A stretch of 64,000 bases of DNA. Source: Myxococcus stipitatus. Lineage in GTDB: Bacteria > Myxococcota > Myxococcia > Myxococcales > Myxococcaceae. Under the pieces are notes generated by a model. It saw nothing but the letters and a program-made list of their open reading frames with translations. It searched no databases and was not told the origin of the DNA. The DNA lies in assembly GCF_021412625.1 (NCBI RefSeq), contig NZ_JAKCFI010000003.1, forward strand, positions 248,001 to 312,000, given 5' to 3'. Numbering within the stretch: the stretch's first letter is position 1; the number at the start of each line of letters is the position of its first letter. The position numbers were made by a program, and so were the translations under genes. Below, one piece after another: positions 26,432-34,815 of the stretch.

Positions 26432-26788
26432 ATGTCCGTGAAGACGGAGCGGTTCACCTTGGAGAACCTGCGGACGGCGCCCGTCGAGGTGTGGCTGGAG
26501 CCCCTGGGGCTCGTGTTCGATGTCCCGGTGGGTCGGCGCATCGACATCACCTGCTCGGGGCCCGAGATGGATGAGGGGCTCGAAATCGACGAGCACCCCG
26601 ATGGTCACGTGGCCCTCTTCCCCTGGCCGGGAGCTGGTTTCACCGTCGTGCTGAATGGGGAAAAGGTGCACGAGGACTCCGACCTGCGTCCCTTCCCCCT
26701 GCCCGAGGGCGCCACCCTGCGGCAGATGTTCGATGCGCTGTTCGGCTCCTTCGAGGACCGCCGCCAGATGCGGCCGAAGCCCAATTGA
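26432..26788 (+). CDS. Small hypothetical protein
   Basis: The 118-residue acidic protein has no signal or membrane segment. Its first part (FTLENLRTAPVEVWLEPLGL...DVPVGRRIDITCSG) reads like a small beta sandwich. The last 30 residues are helical. An upstream in-frame start at 26381 would add 17 residues without family support. I recognise no family. It precedes the RNase R gene by 196 bases on the same strand but has a small inverted repeat (ACTCC/GGAGT, 26879-26890) in between, so it may be separate. Confidence 0.55.
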   Translation: MSVKTERFTLENLRTAPVEVWLEPLGLVFDVPVGRRIDITCSGPEMDEGLEIDEHPDGHVALFPWPGAGFTVVLNGEKVHEDSDLRPFPLPEGATLRQMFDALFGSFEDRRQMRPKPN

Positions 26789-26984
26789 GAGGGGCCTGGG
26801 CCGTCAGAAGCGTGTCCCGCGCCGCGTCCACCGCGACGTTCGCTCAAAACCTTTCGCGGTCCCTGGCGAGCACAGGCCACTCCACGGAGTCGGCCCCGGG
26901 ACCGTCCCATCACCTCACACTCCGCGCGTCACCGCTGCCCGTCCCCCGGTGGACCTGGGCTAAGACGCGCCCCAAGGCACATCC

Positions 26985-28886
26985 ATGGATACCTCTGCTT
27001 CCGCTTCACCCCGTACCGTCACCGGACGTATCGACGTCCATCCCCGAGGCTTCGGCTTCCTCACCGTGCAGGCCCCCGGGTCGCAGGAGGTGCTGTCCGC
27101 CTTCATCCCGCCGCCGGACCTGAACCCGTTCCTGGCGGGGGACATCGTCACCGGGACGGTGACGGCGGGCGCGGACGGCCGGCTGACGGCGAGCGCCCTG
27201 TCGCTGGTGGAGCGCCACCGCGCGCGCGTCTACGGCGAGGTGGTGTCGCGCAAGGGCACGCAGTACCTGCGCATCGACCGCGAGGTGGCCAACGCGGACT
27301 GGGTGCTCGACGCGGCGGGCACGGCGGTGCAGCACGGCGACGCGGTGGTGGCGAACCTGGTCGACGGCAAGTGCGTGCTGGCGTACCGGCTGGAGCCCGG
27401 CGCGGACCGCTCGCTGGAGCGCATCATCGCGCGCCACGGCCTCGAGAAGGAGTTCGCCCCGGAGGTGGTGCAGGAGGCGCGGAGCCTGCGCTCGGTGCCG
27501 CACGCGGTGGGCGCGCGGAGGGATTTGCGCGACGTGCCGACGGTGACGGTGGACGCGCCCTCGACGCGCGACATCGACGACGCGATTTCGGTGCTGCCGG
27601 CGGGGCCGGACGGCGCGCTGCGGCTGCTGGTGTCCATCGCGGACGTGAGCGAGTTCGTGAAGGCGGGGACGCCGCTGGACGCGGAGGCGCGCGCGCGGGC
27701 GACCAGCGTGTACATGGCGGGGCGTGTATTGCCCATGCTCCCGGAGGAGCTGTCCGCGCACTGGTTGAGCCTGGTGCCGGGGGAGGAGCGGCTGTGCCTC
27801 ACGGTGGAGCTGCGCATCGACCCGCAGGGGCGGGTGACGGCGGCGGACGTGTACGAGAGCGTCATCCGTTCGTGGGCGCGGTTGAACTACGACGAGGTGG
27901 CGGCCTTCCTGGACCGGGGCGAGGTGTCCGCGCCCATGGCGCCGGTGAAGGACGTCATGCCCTGGTTCCGGCTGGCGGCGGCGCGGCTGGCGGTGGCGCG
28001 TGGCGCGCGTGGCGGCATGGAGTTCGCGCGAGATGAAGCGCGGTTCACCTTCGACGCGGCGACGGGGGAGCTGTCCGGCCTGGTGAGCGAGCGGCCCACG
28101 TCCGCGCACGGGATGATCGAGCGCTTCATGGTGGCGGCGAACGAGGCCATCGCGACGTGGATGCTGGCGCGCGGGTTGCCGGGGGTGTTCCGGGTGCACG
28201 AGCAGCCGGACCCGTCGCGCGTGGAGGACCTGAACGCGTTCGCGCAGGCGTCGGGGTTCGCGGCGGGGTTCGGGCGGGAGCTGACGCCGTTGGCGCTGGC
28301 GGCGTTCGACCGGCAGATTGCCGGGGCGGCGGCGGAGCCGGCGTTGCGCTCGGTGTTGCGGCGCTCACTGGGTCCGTCGCGGTACACGGTGAAGCCGGGG
28401 CCGCACTTCGGGTTGGCGGCGCCGCTGTATCTGCACTTCACGTCGCCCATCCGTCGGTACGCGGACCTGGCGGTGCACCGGACGTTGAAGGGCTACCTGC
28501 ATGGCCGGCGGGACTACCTGGACGAGGACCCGGCGGTGGAGTCGCTGGCGGTCCACATCAACGGGCGGGCGCGCGCGGCGAATCGCGCGGAGTCGGACCG
28601 TCACCACGTGCTGGAGGCGCGGTGGCTGGCGGGACAGGTGGGCAAGGAGTTCCCGGCGCACGTGGTGCGGGTGAAGCCGTTCGGTCTGGTGGTGCAGCTC
28701 GACGGCATGCTCGTGGAGGGCGTGTTGCCCGCGGAGGGACTGCCTGGGGGGCCGTTCCGCCCGGACGCGCGCGAGCTGTCCCTCGTGGGCAAGCAGAAGA
28801 GCTACCCGGTCGGCATGCCCGTGCGCGTGAAGGTCGCGTCCACGGACGAGCAGCTCGGCCGCGTGGAGTTCGGGTTGGTGGGGTAG
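26985..28886 (+). CDS. rnr: Ribonuclease R-type exoribonuclease
   Basis: The 633-residue product is an RNB-family 3-to-5-prime exoribonuclease. It has an N-terminal cold-shock/OB domain (GRIDVHPRGFGFLTV), a central RNB domain with the four-Asp metal site (VDAPSTRDIDDAISV), an HFTSPIRRYADLAVHR segment, and a C-terminal S1 domain (EFPAHVVRVKPFGLVVQLDG). It is shorter than E. coli RNase R (813 residues), lacking the long N-terminal helix-turn-helix and basic tail. It degrades structured RNA in the cytoplasm. The toxin gene begins 41 bases after its stop. Confidence 0.9.
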   Translation: MDTSASASPRTVTGRIDVHPRGFGFLTVQAPGSQEVLSAFIPPPDLNPFLAGDIVTGTVTAGADGRLTASALSLVERHRARVYGEVVSRKGTQYLRIDREVANADWVLDAAGTAVQHGDAVVANLVDGKCVLAYRLEPGADRSLERIIARHGLEKEFAPEVVQEARSLRSVPHAVGARRDLRDVPTVTVDAPSTRDIDDAISVLPAGPDGALRLLVSIADVSEFVKAGTPLDAEARARATSVYMAGRVLPMLPEELSAHWLSLVPGEERLCLTVELRIDPQGRVTAADVYESVIRSWARLNYDEVAAFLDRGEVSAPMAPVKDVMPWFRLAAARLAVARGARGGMEFARDEARFTFDAATGELSGLVSERPTSAHGMIERFMVAANEAIATWMLARGLPGVFRVHEQPDPSRVEDLNAFAQASGFAAGFGRELTPLALAAFDRQIAGAAAEPALRSVLRRSLGPSRYTVKPGPHFGLAAPLYLHFTSPIRRYADLAVHRTLKGYLHGRRDYLDEDPAVESLAVHINGRARAANRAESDRHHVLEARWLAGQVGKEFPAHVVRVKPFGLVVQLDGMLVEGVLPAEGLPGGPFRPDARELSLVGKQKSYPVGMPVRVKVASTDEQLGRVEFGLVG

Positions 28887-28927
28887 GCGGGGGCTCGTTT
28901 CGAGGAAGATTGTCCGGGGGGAGAACC

Positions 28928-30196
28928 ATGTCGATTCGCTGGGCAGTCGTCCTCTTGGGGACGCTGGTGGCAGGTTGCTCGACGACGCGTGTCGTTCGTC
29001 TCGAGACAGGTCGCGAGTCCCGTGTCGTCTCTCCTCGAGAGGAGCCGGGTACCGGGTTGGGGTATGTGGAACTTGATGAAGAAGAGTTCCACGACGCGGT
29101 GATGTCGCTTGCTCGCGACGTGAGGCCCTTCGCGAATCCGCTGCGAGAAGCCCGCAACCTCTTCGGGGTCCCAGAGCGAAGCGGCGTCTATCTGTACCAG
29201 GGTGGCGTTCCTCGACTTGTTCCCCTGGAGCAGGAGAGAGACCTCGAGGGTCTGCACCTGCTGGAATCCTATGCGGATGATTCACTGACGCGAGCCTACG
29301 GTCAGTGGTGTCAGCGCAAGGGGAGACCTGGAGACTGTCTGCGCCTGCTGACCGAAGGACCTCTGCTGGCCAGCGATGGCAAATACGCGCTCGCCATGGC
29401 CACCGTGACGGCCTCCCTCACGATGTACTTGATGCTCTGGTCCCTTCCGGAGCCGGTATCCAAGGGAGCCGCGACGCTGATGACCGCGGTGGCCATCGCC
29501 TATCTGGGCGTGGACACGGTGTGGCGTCTACTCGATGGGTGGATATCCCTGGTACGTCAGGTCGAGCGGGCCACCACCTTCGAACAGATAAGCGCGGCGG
29601 GCGAGGCCCATGGTGCCGTCCTCGGTGAGAATGCCGCACGTGTCTTCGTGATGCTGGCTACGGCGGCCATCGGAAGCACGGTGGGGCTCGCGGCGAAGGC
29701 GTCCCATCTACCGGGGTCGGCTCAGGCGGCGCTCGTGGTGGAGAGCCAGGCAGGTTTCCGGTACGCGGCGTTGACGGAGGTGCAAGCCGTGGCTGTGGCC
29801 ACGGAAGGATTCACCATCACGCTTGCTCCCAACGCGCTGGCTATGGCCACCGACTCCATGAAGTCGGGTGGAAGCCAGAGTCATCACCTCGCCACCGACA
29901 AGAACGACATCTCCAGAGCGAGAGGTGGCCCCTGGACCCCAGAGTTCAGGCGAATCTTCAAGCGGGCGGGGATGGAGCTGAAGGACCCCGAGAACATCGT
30001 CGATGTTCCAGGCCACAGAGGGCCTCATCCACGGCGGTATCATGAGCTGGTGTTCAGGCGATTGAACGAGGCCGTCGAGGGGTGCCGTAGCGTGGAGTCA
30101 TGTCGCAAGGCCCTGACAGCGGAACTCCAGAAGCTCGCGAGGGAAGCGGTGAAGAAGGGAACGGAGATCCACCGGCTGCTGACCGAGGGCAGGTGA
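28928..30196 (+). CDS. SitA-like lipoprotein toxin with AHH nuclease domain
   Basis: The ATG at 28928 follows a GGGGGAG site. The 422-residue product has a lipobox (GTLVAGCSTT) with Ser at +2, consistent with outer-membrane lipidation. The central part has hydrophobic helices (MTAVAIAYLGVDTVWRLLDG, VFVMLATAAIGSTVGLAA) that could help delivery. Residues about 315-385 carry the AHH-type HNH nuclease pattern: QSHHLATDKN, a helix with WTPEFRRIFKRAGMEL, ENIVDVPGH, then GPHPRRYHELV. Lipoprotein toxins with variable C termini and adjacent immunity genes are the SitA class, which M. xanthus passes between kin cells by TraA-dependent outer-membrane exchange. Whether this one uses that route is inference. 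Base use is visibly less GC-rich at third positions than its neighbours, suggesting transfer. Confidence 0.75.
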   Translation: MSIRWAVVLLGTLVAGCSTTRVVRLETGRESRVVSPREEPGTGLGYVELDEEEFHDAVMSLARDVRPFANPLREARNLFGVPERSGVYLYQGGVPRLVPLEQERDLEGLHLLESYADDSLTRAYGQWCQRKGRPGDCLRLLTEGPLLASDGKYALAMATVTASLTMYLMLWSLPEPVSKGAATLMTAVAIAYLGVDTVWRLLDGWISLVRQVERATTFEQISAAGEAHGAVLGENAARVFVMLATAAIGSTVGLAAKASHLPGSAQAALVVESQAGFRYAALTEVQAVAVATEGFTITLAPNALAMATDSMKSGGSQSHHLATDKNDISRARGGPWTPEFRRIFKRAGMELKDPENIVDVPGHRGPHPRRYHELVFRRLNEAVEGCRSVESCRKALTAELQKLAREAVKKGTEIHRLLTEGR

Positions 30197-30211
30197 GGTG
30201 GGGAGCGAGTC

Positions 30212-30781
30212 ATGACCAAGCGATTCTTCGACCTCTCCGAGGACCAGCAAGAGGGCGCCTGGGACCTCGGAGATCCACGAGATGCACGGGGACAGGAAGT
30301 CGAAGACCCGTGGATGTTCAGGGCAGGGAAGCCCGTGCTCCTCGAGGGTCGCCTCACGGTTCCCGTCGACACACCCGGGCGGAGACTGGACTTCTCCACC
30401 GCGGGCATCGGCGTGACGCCGGTCGTTCACGTTCGCGTGGCCGAACTCTTCACGCAGCTGGCTCCCTCCGACGTGCAGATGCTCCCCGTGGACGTCGAGG
30501 GTCAACCAGACCAGTACGTCATCCTGGTCGCGACCCGGCTCATCCGCTGCATCGATGATGGGGCTTCGAGGGAAGTGAGCTACTGGGGGCCCGAGGATGG
30601 GCGGCCGGACAAACTGGGCCAGTATCGCTCCGTGGCTGGGATGAGAATCGACCCCTCCGCCGTGGAGGATGCCCAGGTGTTCAGGACCTGGGGGTGGAAG
30701 ATCGCGCTCATCGTCTCCGAGGACATCAAGCGAGCCATGGAGCGCGCCAACGTCTCGGGTGCGAGGTTCACGGAAGTCTAG
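30212..30781 (+). CDS. Imm11-type immunity protein
   Basis: The ATG at 30212 follows GGGGAG at six bases and starts 15 bases after the toxin stop. The 189-residue product has no signal peptide. Its pattern fits Imm11 (DUF1629) proteins: AGKPVLLEGRLTVPVD, TPVVHVRVAELFTQL, a Cys in LIRCIDDG and the C-terminal VSEDIKRAMERANVSG. Such proteins sit next to polymorphic toxins and neutralise them in the producing cell's cytoplasm. Here the partner would be the AHH nuclease. It converges on the following gene with nine bases between stops. Confidence 0.75.
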   Translation: MTKRFFDLSEDQQEGAWDLGDPRDARGQEVEDPWMFRAGKPVLLEGRLTVPVDTPGRRLDFSTAGIGVTPVVHVRVAELFTQLAPSDVQMLPVDVEGQPDQYVILVATRLIRCIDDGASREVSYWGPEDGRPDKLGQYRSVAGMRIDPSAVEDAQVFRTWGWKIALIVSEDIKRAMERANVSGARFTEV

Positions 30782-30790
30782 GCACGCGCC

Positions 30791-31531
30791 TCACCCCGCC
30801 AGCGGGAGCCCCTCGGTCTTGTTCATCAGCACGGCGCCGTCCACCCAACCCAGCAGTCCCGTGGAGGACTTCACCAGGTAGACGAAGTCGCGGTAGGCGT
30901 TCCGCCGTGACGCGACGATGGCCCCCGCGAGCACCTGGAGGGTCGAGCCCGCCGCCAGGTTCGCCACCACCTTCTTGTCCGCGCGCCCGTAGGTGATGGG
31001 GAAGGACTCACGCACCTTCGCCTCCACGCTCCCCACGTAATACAGCTCCTGCGGCACCTCGGTGACCCTGCCCGCCTTGGCGTCGTACGTGAACTTGTCA
31101 CGCTGGTTCCAGAACCCCTGCCACTGGTCCGACAGGATGATGCCGTTGCCCTTCACCTCGGTGAGCTTGGGGACGCTGCCCAGCGCCTTCAGCTTCTTGC
31201 CGTCGTAGCTGAAGAGGTCCGTGCGCGCGTCGACGTCCGTGTTCCCCGTGTGCACGGCGATCTCCTTGCGACGGTCGCTCGCGTCCAGGTCCACGACGGT
31301 GAAGCCAGACACCTGGAAGTCCTTCTCGGAGCCTCGGAGCGTGGCCGACCCGACCTTGAGCACGTACGGCGACGCGTCCTCGCCCTCGCGCCACTCGAGC
31401 GACACCGCCTCCTGCTTGCCGTCACCATCCACGTCCACCGTGGCGGACATCACCGGCGCATCGTCACCCGCGTGCGCGAGCGGCGCGGTGAGCAGCGTCA
31501 GGGCGGCCAGGGCGGGGACATGCGTCTTCAT
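30791..31531 (-). CDS. Secreted protein with FG-GAP-like repeats and SH3-like end
   Basis: From MKTHVPALAALTLLTAPLAHA (31531) the 246-residue protein carries a signal peptide. The middle has calcium-loop-like strands (ATVDVDGDGKQEAVSLEW, VVDLDASDRRKEIAVHTG), as in integrin-type FG-GAP repeats. The last 70 residues (SFPITYGRADKKVVANLAAGS, then RDFVYLVKSSTGLLGWVDG) resemble a bacterial SH3 domain. A role in binding periplasmic or surface material is likely. No enzyme motif is seen. It converges on the immunity gene and is read away from the YkgJ gene. Confidence 0.65.
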   Translation of the reverse strand: MKTHVPALAALTLLTAPLAHAGDDAPVMSATVDVDGDGKQEAVSLEWREGEDASPYVLKVGSATLRGSEKDFQVSGFTVVDLDASDRRKEIAVHTGNTDVDARTDLFSYDGKKLKALGSVPKLTEVKGNGIILSDQWQGFWNQRDKFTYDAKAGRVTEVPQELYYVGSVEAKVRESFPITYGRADKKVVANLAAGSTLQVLAGAIVASRRNAYRDFVYLVKSSTGLLGWVDGAVLMNKTEGLPLAG

Positions 31532-31641
31532 GCGAGGAGACCTTGCGTGAGATGAGAGGAGATGGGGCCAGCCCACCGGGAGGAACACGCGGCGCATCGT
31601 ATTCTCCACGTGCGCACCGGCACACCCGGGTTCCGCGTCGT

Positions 31642-32136
31642 TCAACCCCGTCGCCCGAAGCGGCCCCGGAAGCGCGAGTCGAGGAACGCCTCCGCTCGCG
31701 CGTACGCCGCCTGCGCCCGCTCCGACAAGGGCGTCTGCGCGCCCGCTCGCGCCGCGTGTCGCGCGCGCTGCATCACCGAGCGCGGCGCCCCCGGCTCCGC
31801 GGCGGGAAGCTCCCGCTCCACCGCCTCACGCAAGGCGTGGGCCTCGTCCACCACCGCGAGCGCCTCCCCCAGCGACACCTCCTTCTCCTCGAGCGCGGAG
31901 AACAGCTGGCACTGGTAGCGGCGACACCCCGCCGGACGCTCCCCGTACGCGGTGCACGTCCGCCCCTCCAACGCCGCGCAGTGCTGCACCAGCGCCGGAC
32001 TCCCGTCCGCCCGCTGGCCCACCGGCACGCCCCTCCGCTGGAGCGCCGTGACCTCGCCAGGTTGCAGGGAAACGTGGGTGAAGAGCGTACCGTCACAGCA
32101 CATGCCGCAGTGGAGACAGAGCGTGGAGAGGGGCAT
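31642..32136 (-). CDS. YkgJ-type cysteine-cluster protein
   Basis: The 164-residue product has the N-terminal Cys cluster (CLHCGMCCDG) and later Cys residues (QHCAALEGRTCTAYGERPAGCRRYQC, shown here only as spacing C-x7-C-x8-C-x4-C) that bind a metal or Fe-S cluster in YkgJ/UPF0153 proteins. The rest is an acidic helical tail. The family is common in bacteria, and its biochemical role is not settled. The start is at MPLSTLCLHC because the cluster normally lies at the very N terminus. It sits 110 bases upstream of the FG-GAP-like gene on the same strand. Confidence 0.8.
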   Translation of the reverse strand: MPLSTLCLHCGMCCDGTLFTHVSLQPGEVTALQRRGVPVGQRADGSPALVQHCAALEGRTCTAYGERPAGCRRYQCQLFSALEEKEVSLGEALAVVDEAHALREAVERELPAAEPGAPRSVMQRARHAARAGAQTPLSERAQAAYARAEAFLDSRFRGRFGRRG

Positions 32137-32699
32137 GCGGGCCTCGGGAAGCAGGAGAGGAAGCTGTTGTCCCTAACCCGTCCGGAGGTGTCGTTCCATC
32201 GCGGCGAGGTGGGGAAGGGTGGCCTGTCCTCCCGCATGCGGGACATCCACGAGAGCATTCCCGCGCCGCGCGAGGCCACCCCGTACCGGTCGGGTGGAGA
32301 GCGCTCACGAGTCGACGATGGACCGTCCCCGGAGGGAGGGGAGACGTGGCCCACACGCGGGTCGACACGACCCCGGAGGCCCGAAGCCCCTGTCTCCCTC
32401 ACACGCGGCGCCTGCCCCGCCGGGGCGGTGGACATGGCCCGCATCCGCCCGGGACGGAACGCGCTCCGCCGCCAGTCCAACCACTGTCACCCTCGAGGGC
32501 GCGGGATTGCCCTTACGTCCAAGGGGCGTCGCACCTCGGATGTCAGTGCAACGCGCCTGTACTGGCGAACAAGTTTCCCAGCCCCCGGCGATGGTCACGC
32601 TATATGAACCCTGGTTCACCTATGTCGTATCCGTACCGGGGGACTGCTTCCTTCTGCCCGAAGTCGTACAATCGGCCCCCTTCACACAACGGAGCTGGC
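32137..32699. other. 563-bp divergent regulatory interval
   Basis: This interval separates the YkgJ gene (minus) from the PilZ-like fusion gene (plus). Long readings in it lack ribosome sites and family features. The stretch from about 32590 to 32640 is less GC-rich than its surroundings and includes the palindrome at 32605-32618, so it probably holds the promoter of the plus-strand gene. Confidence 0.55.
32605..32618. promoter_or_regulatory. Palindrome upstream of the PilZ-like fusion gene
   Basis: TGAACC and GGTTCA form a perfect inverted repeat with a two-base centre about 80 bases upstream of the start at 32700, a typical size and place for a repressor site. Confidence 0.4.
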
Positions 32700-34748
32700 A
32701 TGCAGGCGGACACACGTGACGGTACGCGCGGCCGGGATTCGGTGCTGGGCTACCGGATGGGGACGGAGCTGACCGCGGTGGCTTCGTTCGGCGAGCGCAA
32801 CGCACCGGGTCGACTCGTGCAGCTCTCGCTCGAGCACATGACGCTGCACCTGGACGCGCACGCGCTGCCGCCGCTGCCGGGGCAGGTCGCGTCGGTGGTG
32901 CTCGGTCAGGGGGAGCGCTGGGCCACCTCGCTCGACGCGGAGGTGATGGAGGTCCGCGGCGCGCGGCCGGAGGTCAGCTTGCGCTTCGTGTCACCGCCGC
33001 TCGACGCGGGACGTCGAATCGTCTCCGTGCTGGAGGCGCTGCGCGACAACGGCCTGTTGCTCCCCCCGGAGACGCGGCCGGTGTGGAAGGAGCGCATCGA
33101 CCGGCCCGAACGCGTGGCGCGCATCTGCGAGGCGCTGGCGGGGCGACAGGCGCGCGGCGTGGCGCGCGGGGCGGACGGCCGGCGCGTCGGCGTGTCGGCG
33201 GTGTCCTTCGACGCGCTCGCGGACCGCATGGAGTGGCGCCTGGAGGATGGCCCCATGCCGCCCGGTCCCCTCACGCTGGAGGTCTTCGGCTACAGCAGCG
33301 TGGTGCACGCGTCGGTGATGGACGCGCGGCAGGAGGGCGAGCGGGTGGTGATGTCCGTGCCCACGGAGCTGGTGCGCTACCGCCACCGCTGGCTGCGCCG
33401 CGCCCCGCCCTCCAGTCCGTGTGTCCTCTCCTTCGACCACCCGCTGTGGCCGCAGGTGCACGTGCGCCGCCCCGTGCTGGACCTGTCCTACGAGGGCCTG
33501 GCCTTCATGACGGAGCCGGACGAGGACCTGCTGTACCCGGGCCTGCGTCAGCCGGTGCTGGAGGTGGCCATGGAGGGTCTGCCTCCCGTGCGGCTGCGCG
33601 CCGAGGTGCGCAACATCTCCAGCACGGCGGCGGGCCGTCGCTGCGGCATGTCCGTGCGCCCGCTGGACGCGGAAGGGGCCCGGGCGTGGCGCGCGCTGGT
33701 GGAGGCGCAGATGCACCCGTCCACCCGCGTTGAGGGTGACTGGAGCGAGGCCACGTGGAAGCTCCTGGAGGGCTCCGGCTACTTCGGCCTGCCGGGCAAG
33801 TCGCCCGAGGACTTCACCGAGGAGCGCCCCTGGTTCGACGCCACCCAGGAGCGCCTGGAGGGCCGCACGCGCCTGGGCTACCGCGTGGTGCGCCCGGCGG
33901 GTGAGTCGCTGGAGGCCACGCTGTCGGTGGTGAAGCCCTTCGAGGGCACGTGGATGGCGCACCAGCTGGCGCGGCAGCACGTGCCGGGCATGCGCTCGTC
34001 GGCGCGCGAGGCGCTGCGCGACATCTACCTGCGCGGCTACGAGCCCACCCAGGTGGACCCGGACGTGAAGTGGCTCATCGCCTTCTGCGAGGCGAGCGTG
34101 CGCTGGGTGCGCTTCACCAAGTTCGACTTCGCGCGCTGGTACGAGCACACCGGCCAGGCGTGCCTCGTCCCCTTCCGGCTGATGGAGGCGGAGGTGGAGC
34201 GCGACTGGGTGCTGCCGCCGGACGTGGAGGTGGCCGAGCCCACCGACGCCGAGCGCGCCCGCTTCTTCCAGGAGCTGGAGCGCACGCGCCCCGTCGCCTA
34301 CCGCGAGGCGTTGGACCTGGTGCCCGAGCGCTTCGAGCTGTCGCGCGTGAGCACCCGCTGGAAGGAGGCGGGCCTGGACCGCGCCAGGGCGCTGCGCGTG
34401 GCCCGCGTGGACGGCAAGCCCGTGGCGGTGGCGGTGTTCGAGTCCGCGCAGCCGGGCCTCAACCTCTTCAACGTGCTGGACGGCGTGCGCGTCGTGACGC
34501 TGGTGGATGACGCGAGGCCGGAGGTGCAGCGCGCCATGCTCGCGCTGCTCGGCCACGCGGCCCAGTGGTACCGCGCGCTGGGGCGTCGGGTGTTCGTCCA
34601 CTACGTGGAGTCGACGTGCGTGGAGTACGTGGAGCAGGCCGCGCTCGCGGACCTGGGGGATGGCCGGCTGTGGGTCATCTCCGCCAGCCTGCTGCCGGAG
34701 TTCCTCGAGCACCTGTGCGAGGCCACCACGCCCCGCTCGGGGGCCTGA
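32700..34748 (+). CDS. PilZ-like domains fused to GNAT-like domain
   Basis: The ATG at 32700 follows GGAG at five bases. The 682-residue product has two PilZ-like units in its first 330 residues (QLSLEHMTLHLDA and VLDLSYEGLAFMTE stand where the D/NxSxxG ligand strand is expected). The usual RxxxR element before them is only partly visible (RYRHRWLRR). The second half (about 345-680) has an N-acyltransferase look: HQLARQHVPGM, RALRVARVDGKPVAVAVFE, FVHYVESTCVEYV. Myxobacteria use PilZ proteins for c-di-GMP control of motility and exopolysaccharide. If the ligand site works, an acyl transfer would be gated by c-di-GMP, but this is inference. Confidence 0.55.
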   Translation: MQADTRDGTRGRDSVLGYRMGTELTAVASFGERNAPGRLVQLSLEHMTLHLDAHALPPLPGQVASVVLGQGERWATSLDAEVMEVRGARPEVSLRFVSPPLDAGRRIVSVLEALRDNGLLLPPETRPVWKERIDRPERVARICEALAGRQARGVARGADGRRVGVSAVSFDALADRMEWRLEDGPMPPGPLTLEVFGYSSVVHASVMDARQEGERVVMSVPTELVRYRHRWLRRAPPSSPCVLSFDHPLWPQVHVRRPVLDLSYEGLAFMTEPDEDLLYPGLRQPVLEVAMEGLPPVRLRAEVRNISSTAAGRRCGMSVRPLDAEGARAWRALVEAQMHPSTRVEGDWSEATWKLLEGSGYFGLPGKSPEDFTEERPWFDATQERLEGRTRLGYRVVRPAGESLEATLSVVKPFEGTWMAHQLARQHVPGMRSSAREALRDIYLRGYEPTQVDPDVKWLIAFCEASVRWVRFTKFDFARWYEHTGQACLVPFRLMEAEVERDWVLPPDVEVAEPTDAERARFFQELERTRPVAYREALDLVPERFELSRVSTRWKEAGLDRARALRVARVDGKPVAVAVFESAQPGLNLFNVLDGVRVVTLVDDARPEVQRAMLALLGHAAQWYRALGRRVFVHYVESTCVEYVEQAALADLGDGRLWVISASLLPEFLEHLCEATTPRSGA

Positions 34749-34765
34749 GGCCCCGGGGCGTGGCC

Positions 34766-34796
34766 GGCCGGGTGGCCTCGATGGCGCCACCCGGCC
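34766..34796. terminator. Bidirectional 11-bp hairpin
   Basis: GGCCGGGTGGC (34766-34776) and GCCACCCGGCC (34786-34796) pair perfectly around nine bases in the gap between the converging PilZ-like fusion and metalloprotease genes. There is no U-tract. Confidence 0.65.
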
Positions 34797-34815
34797 CGCG
34801 CCCGCGTGGAGCGGA

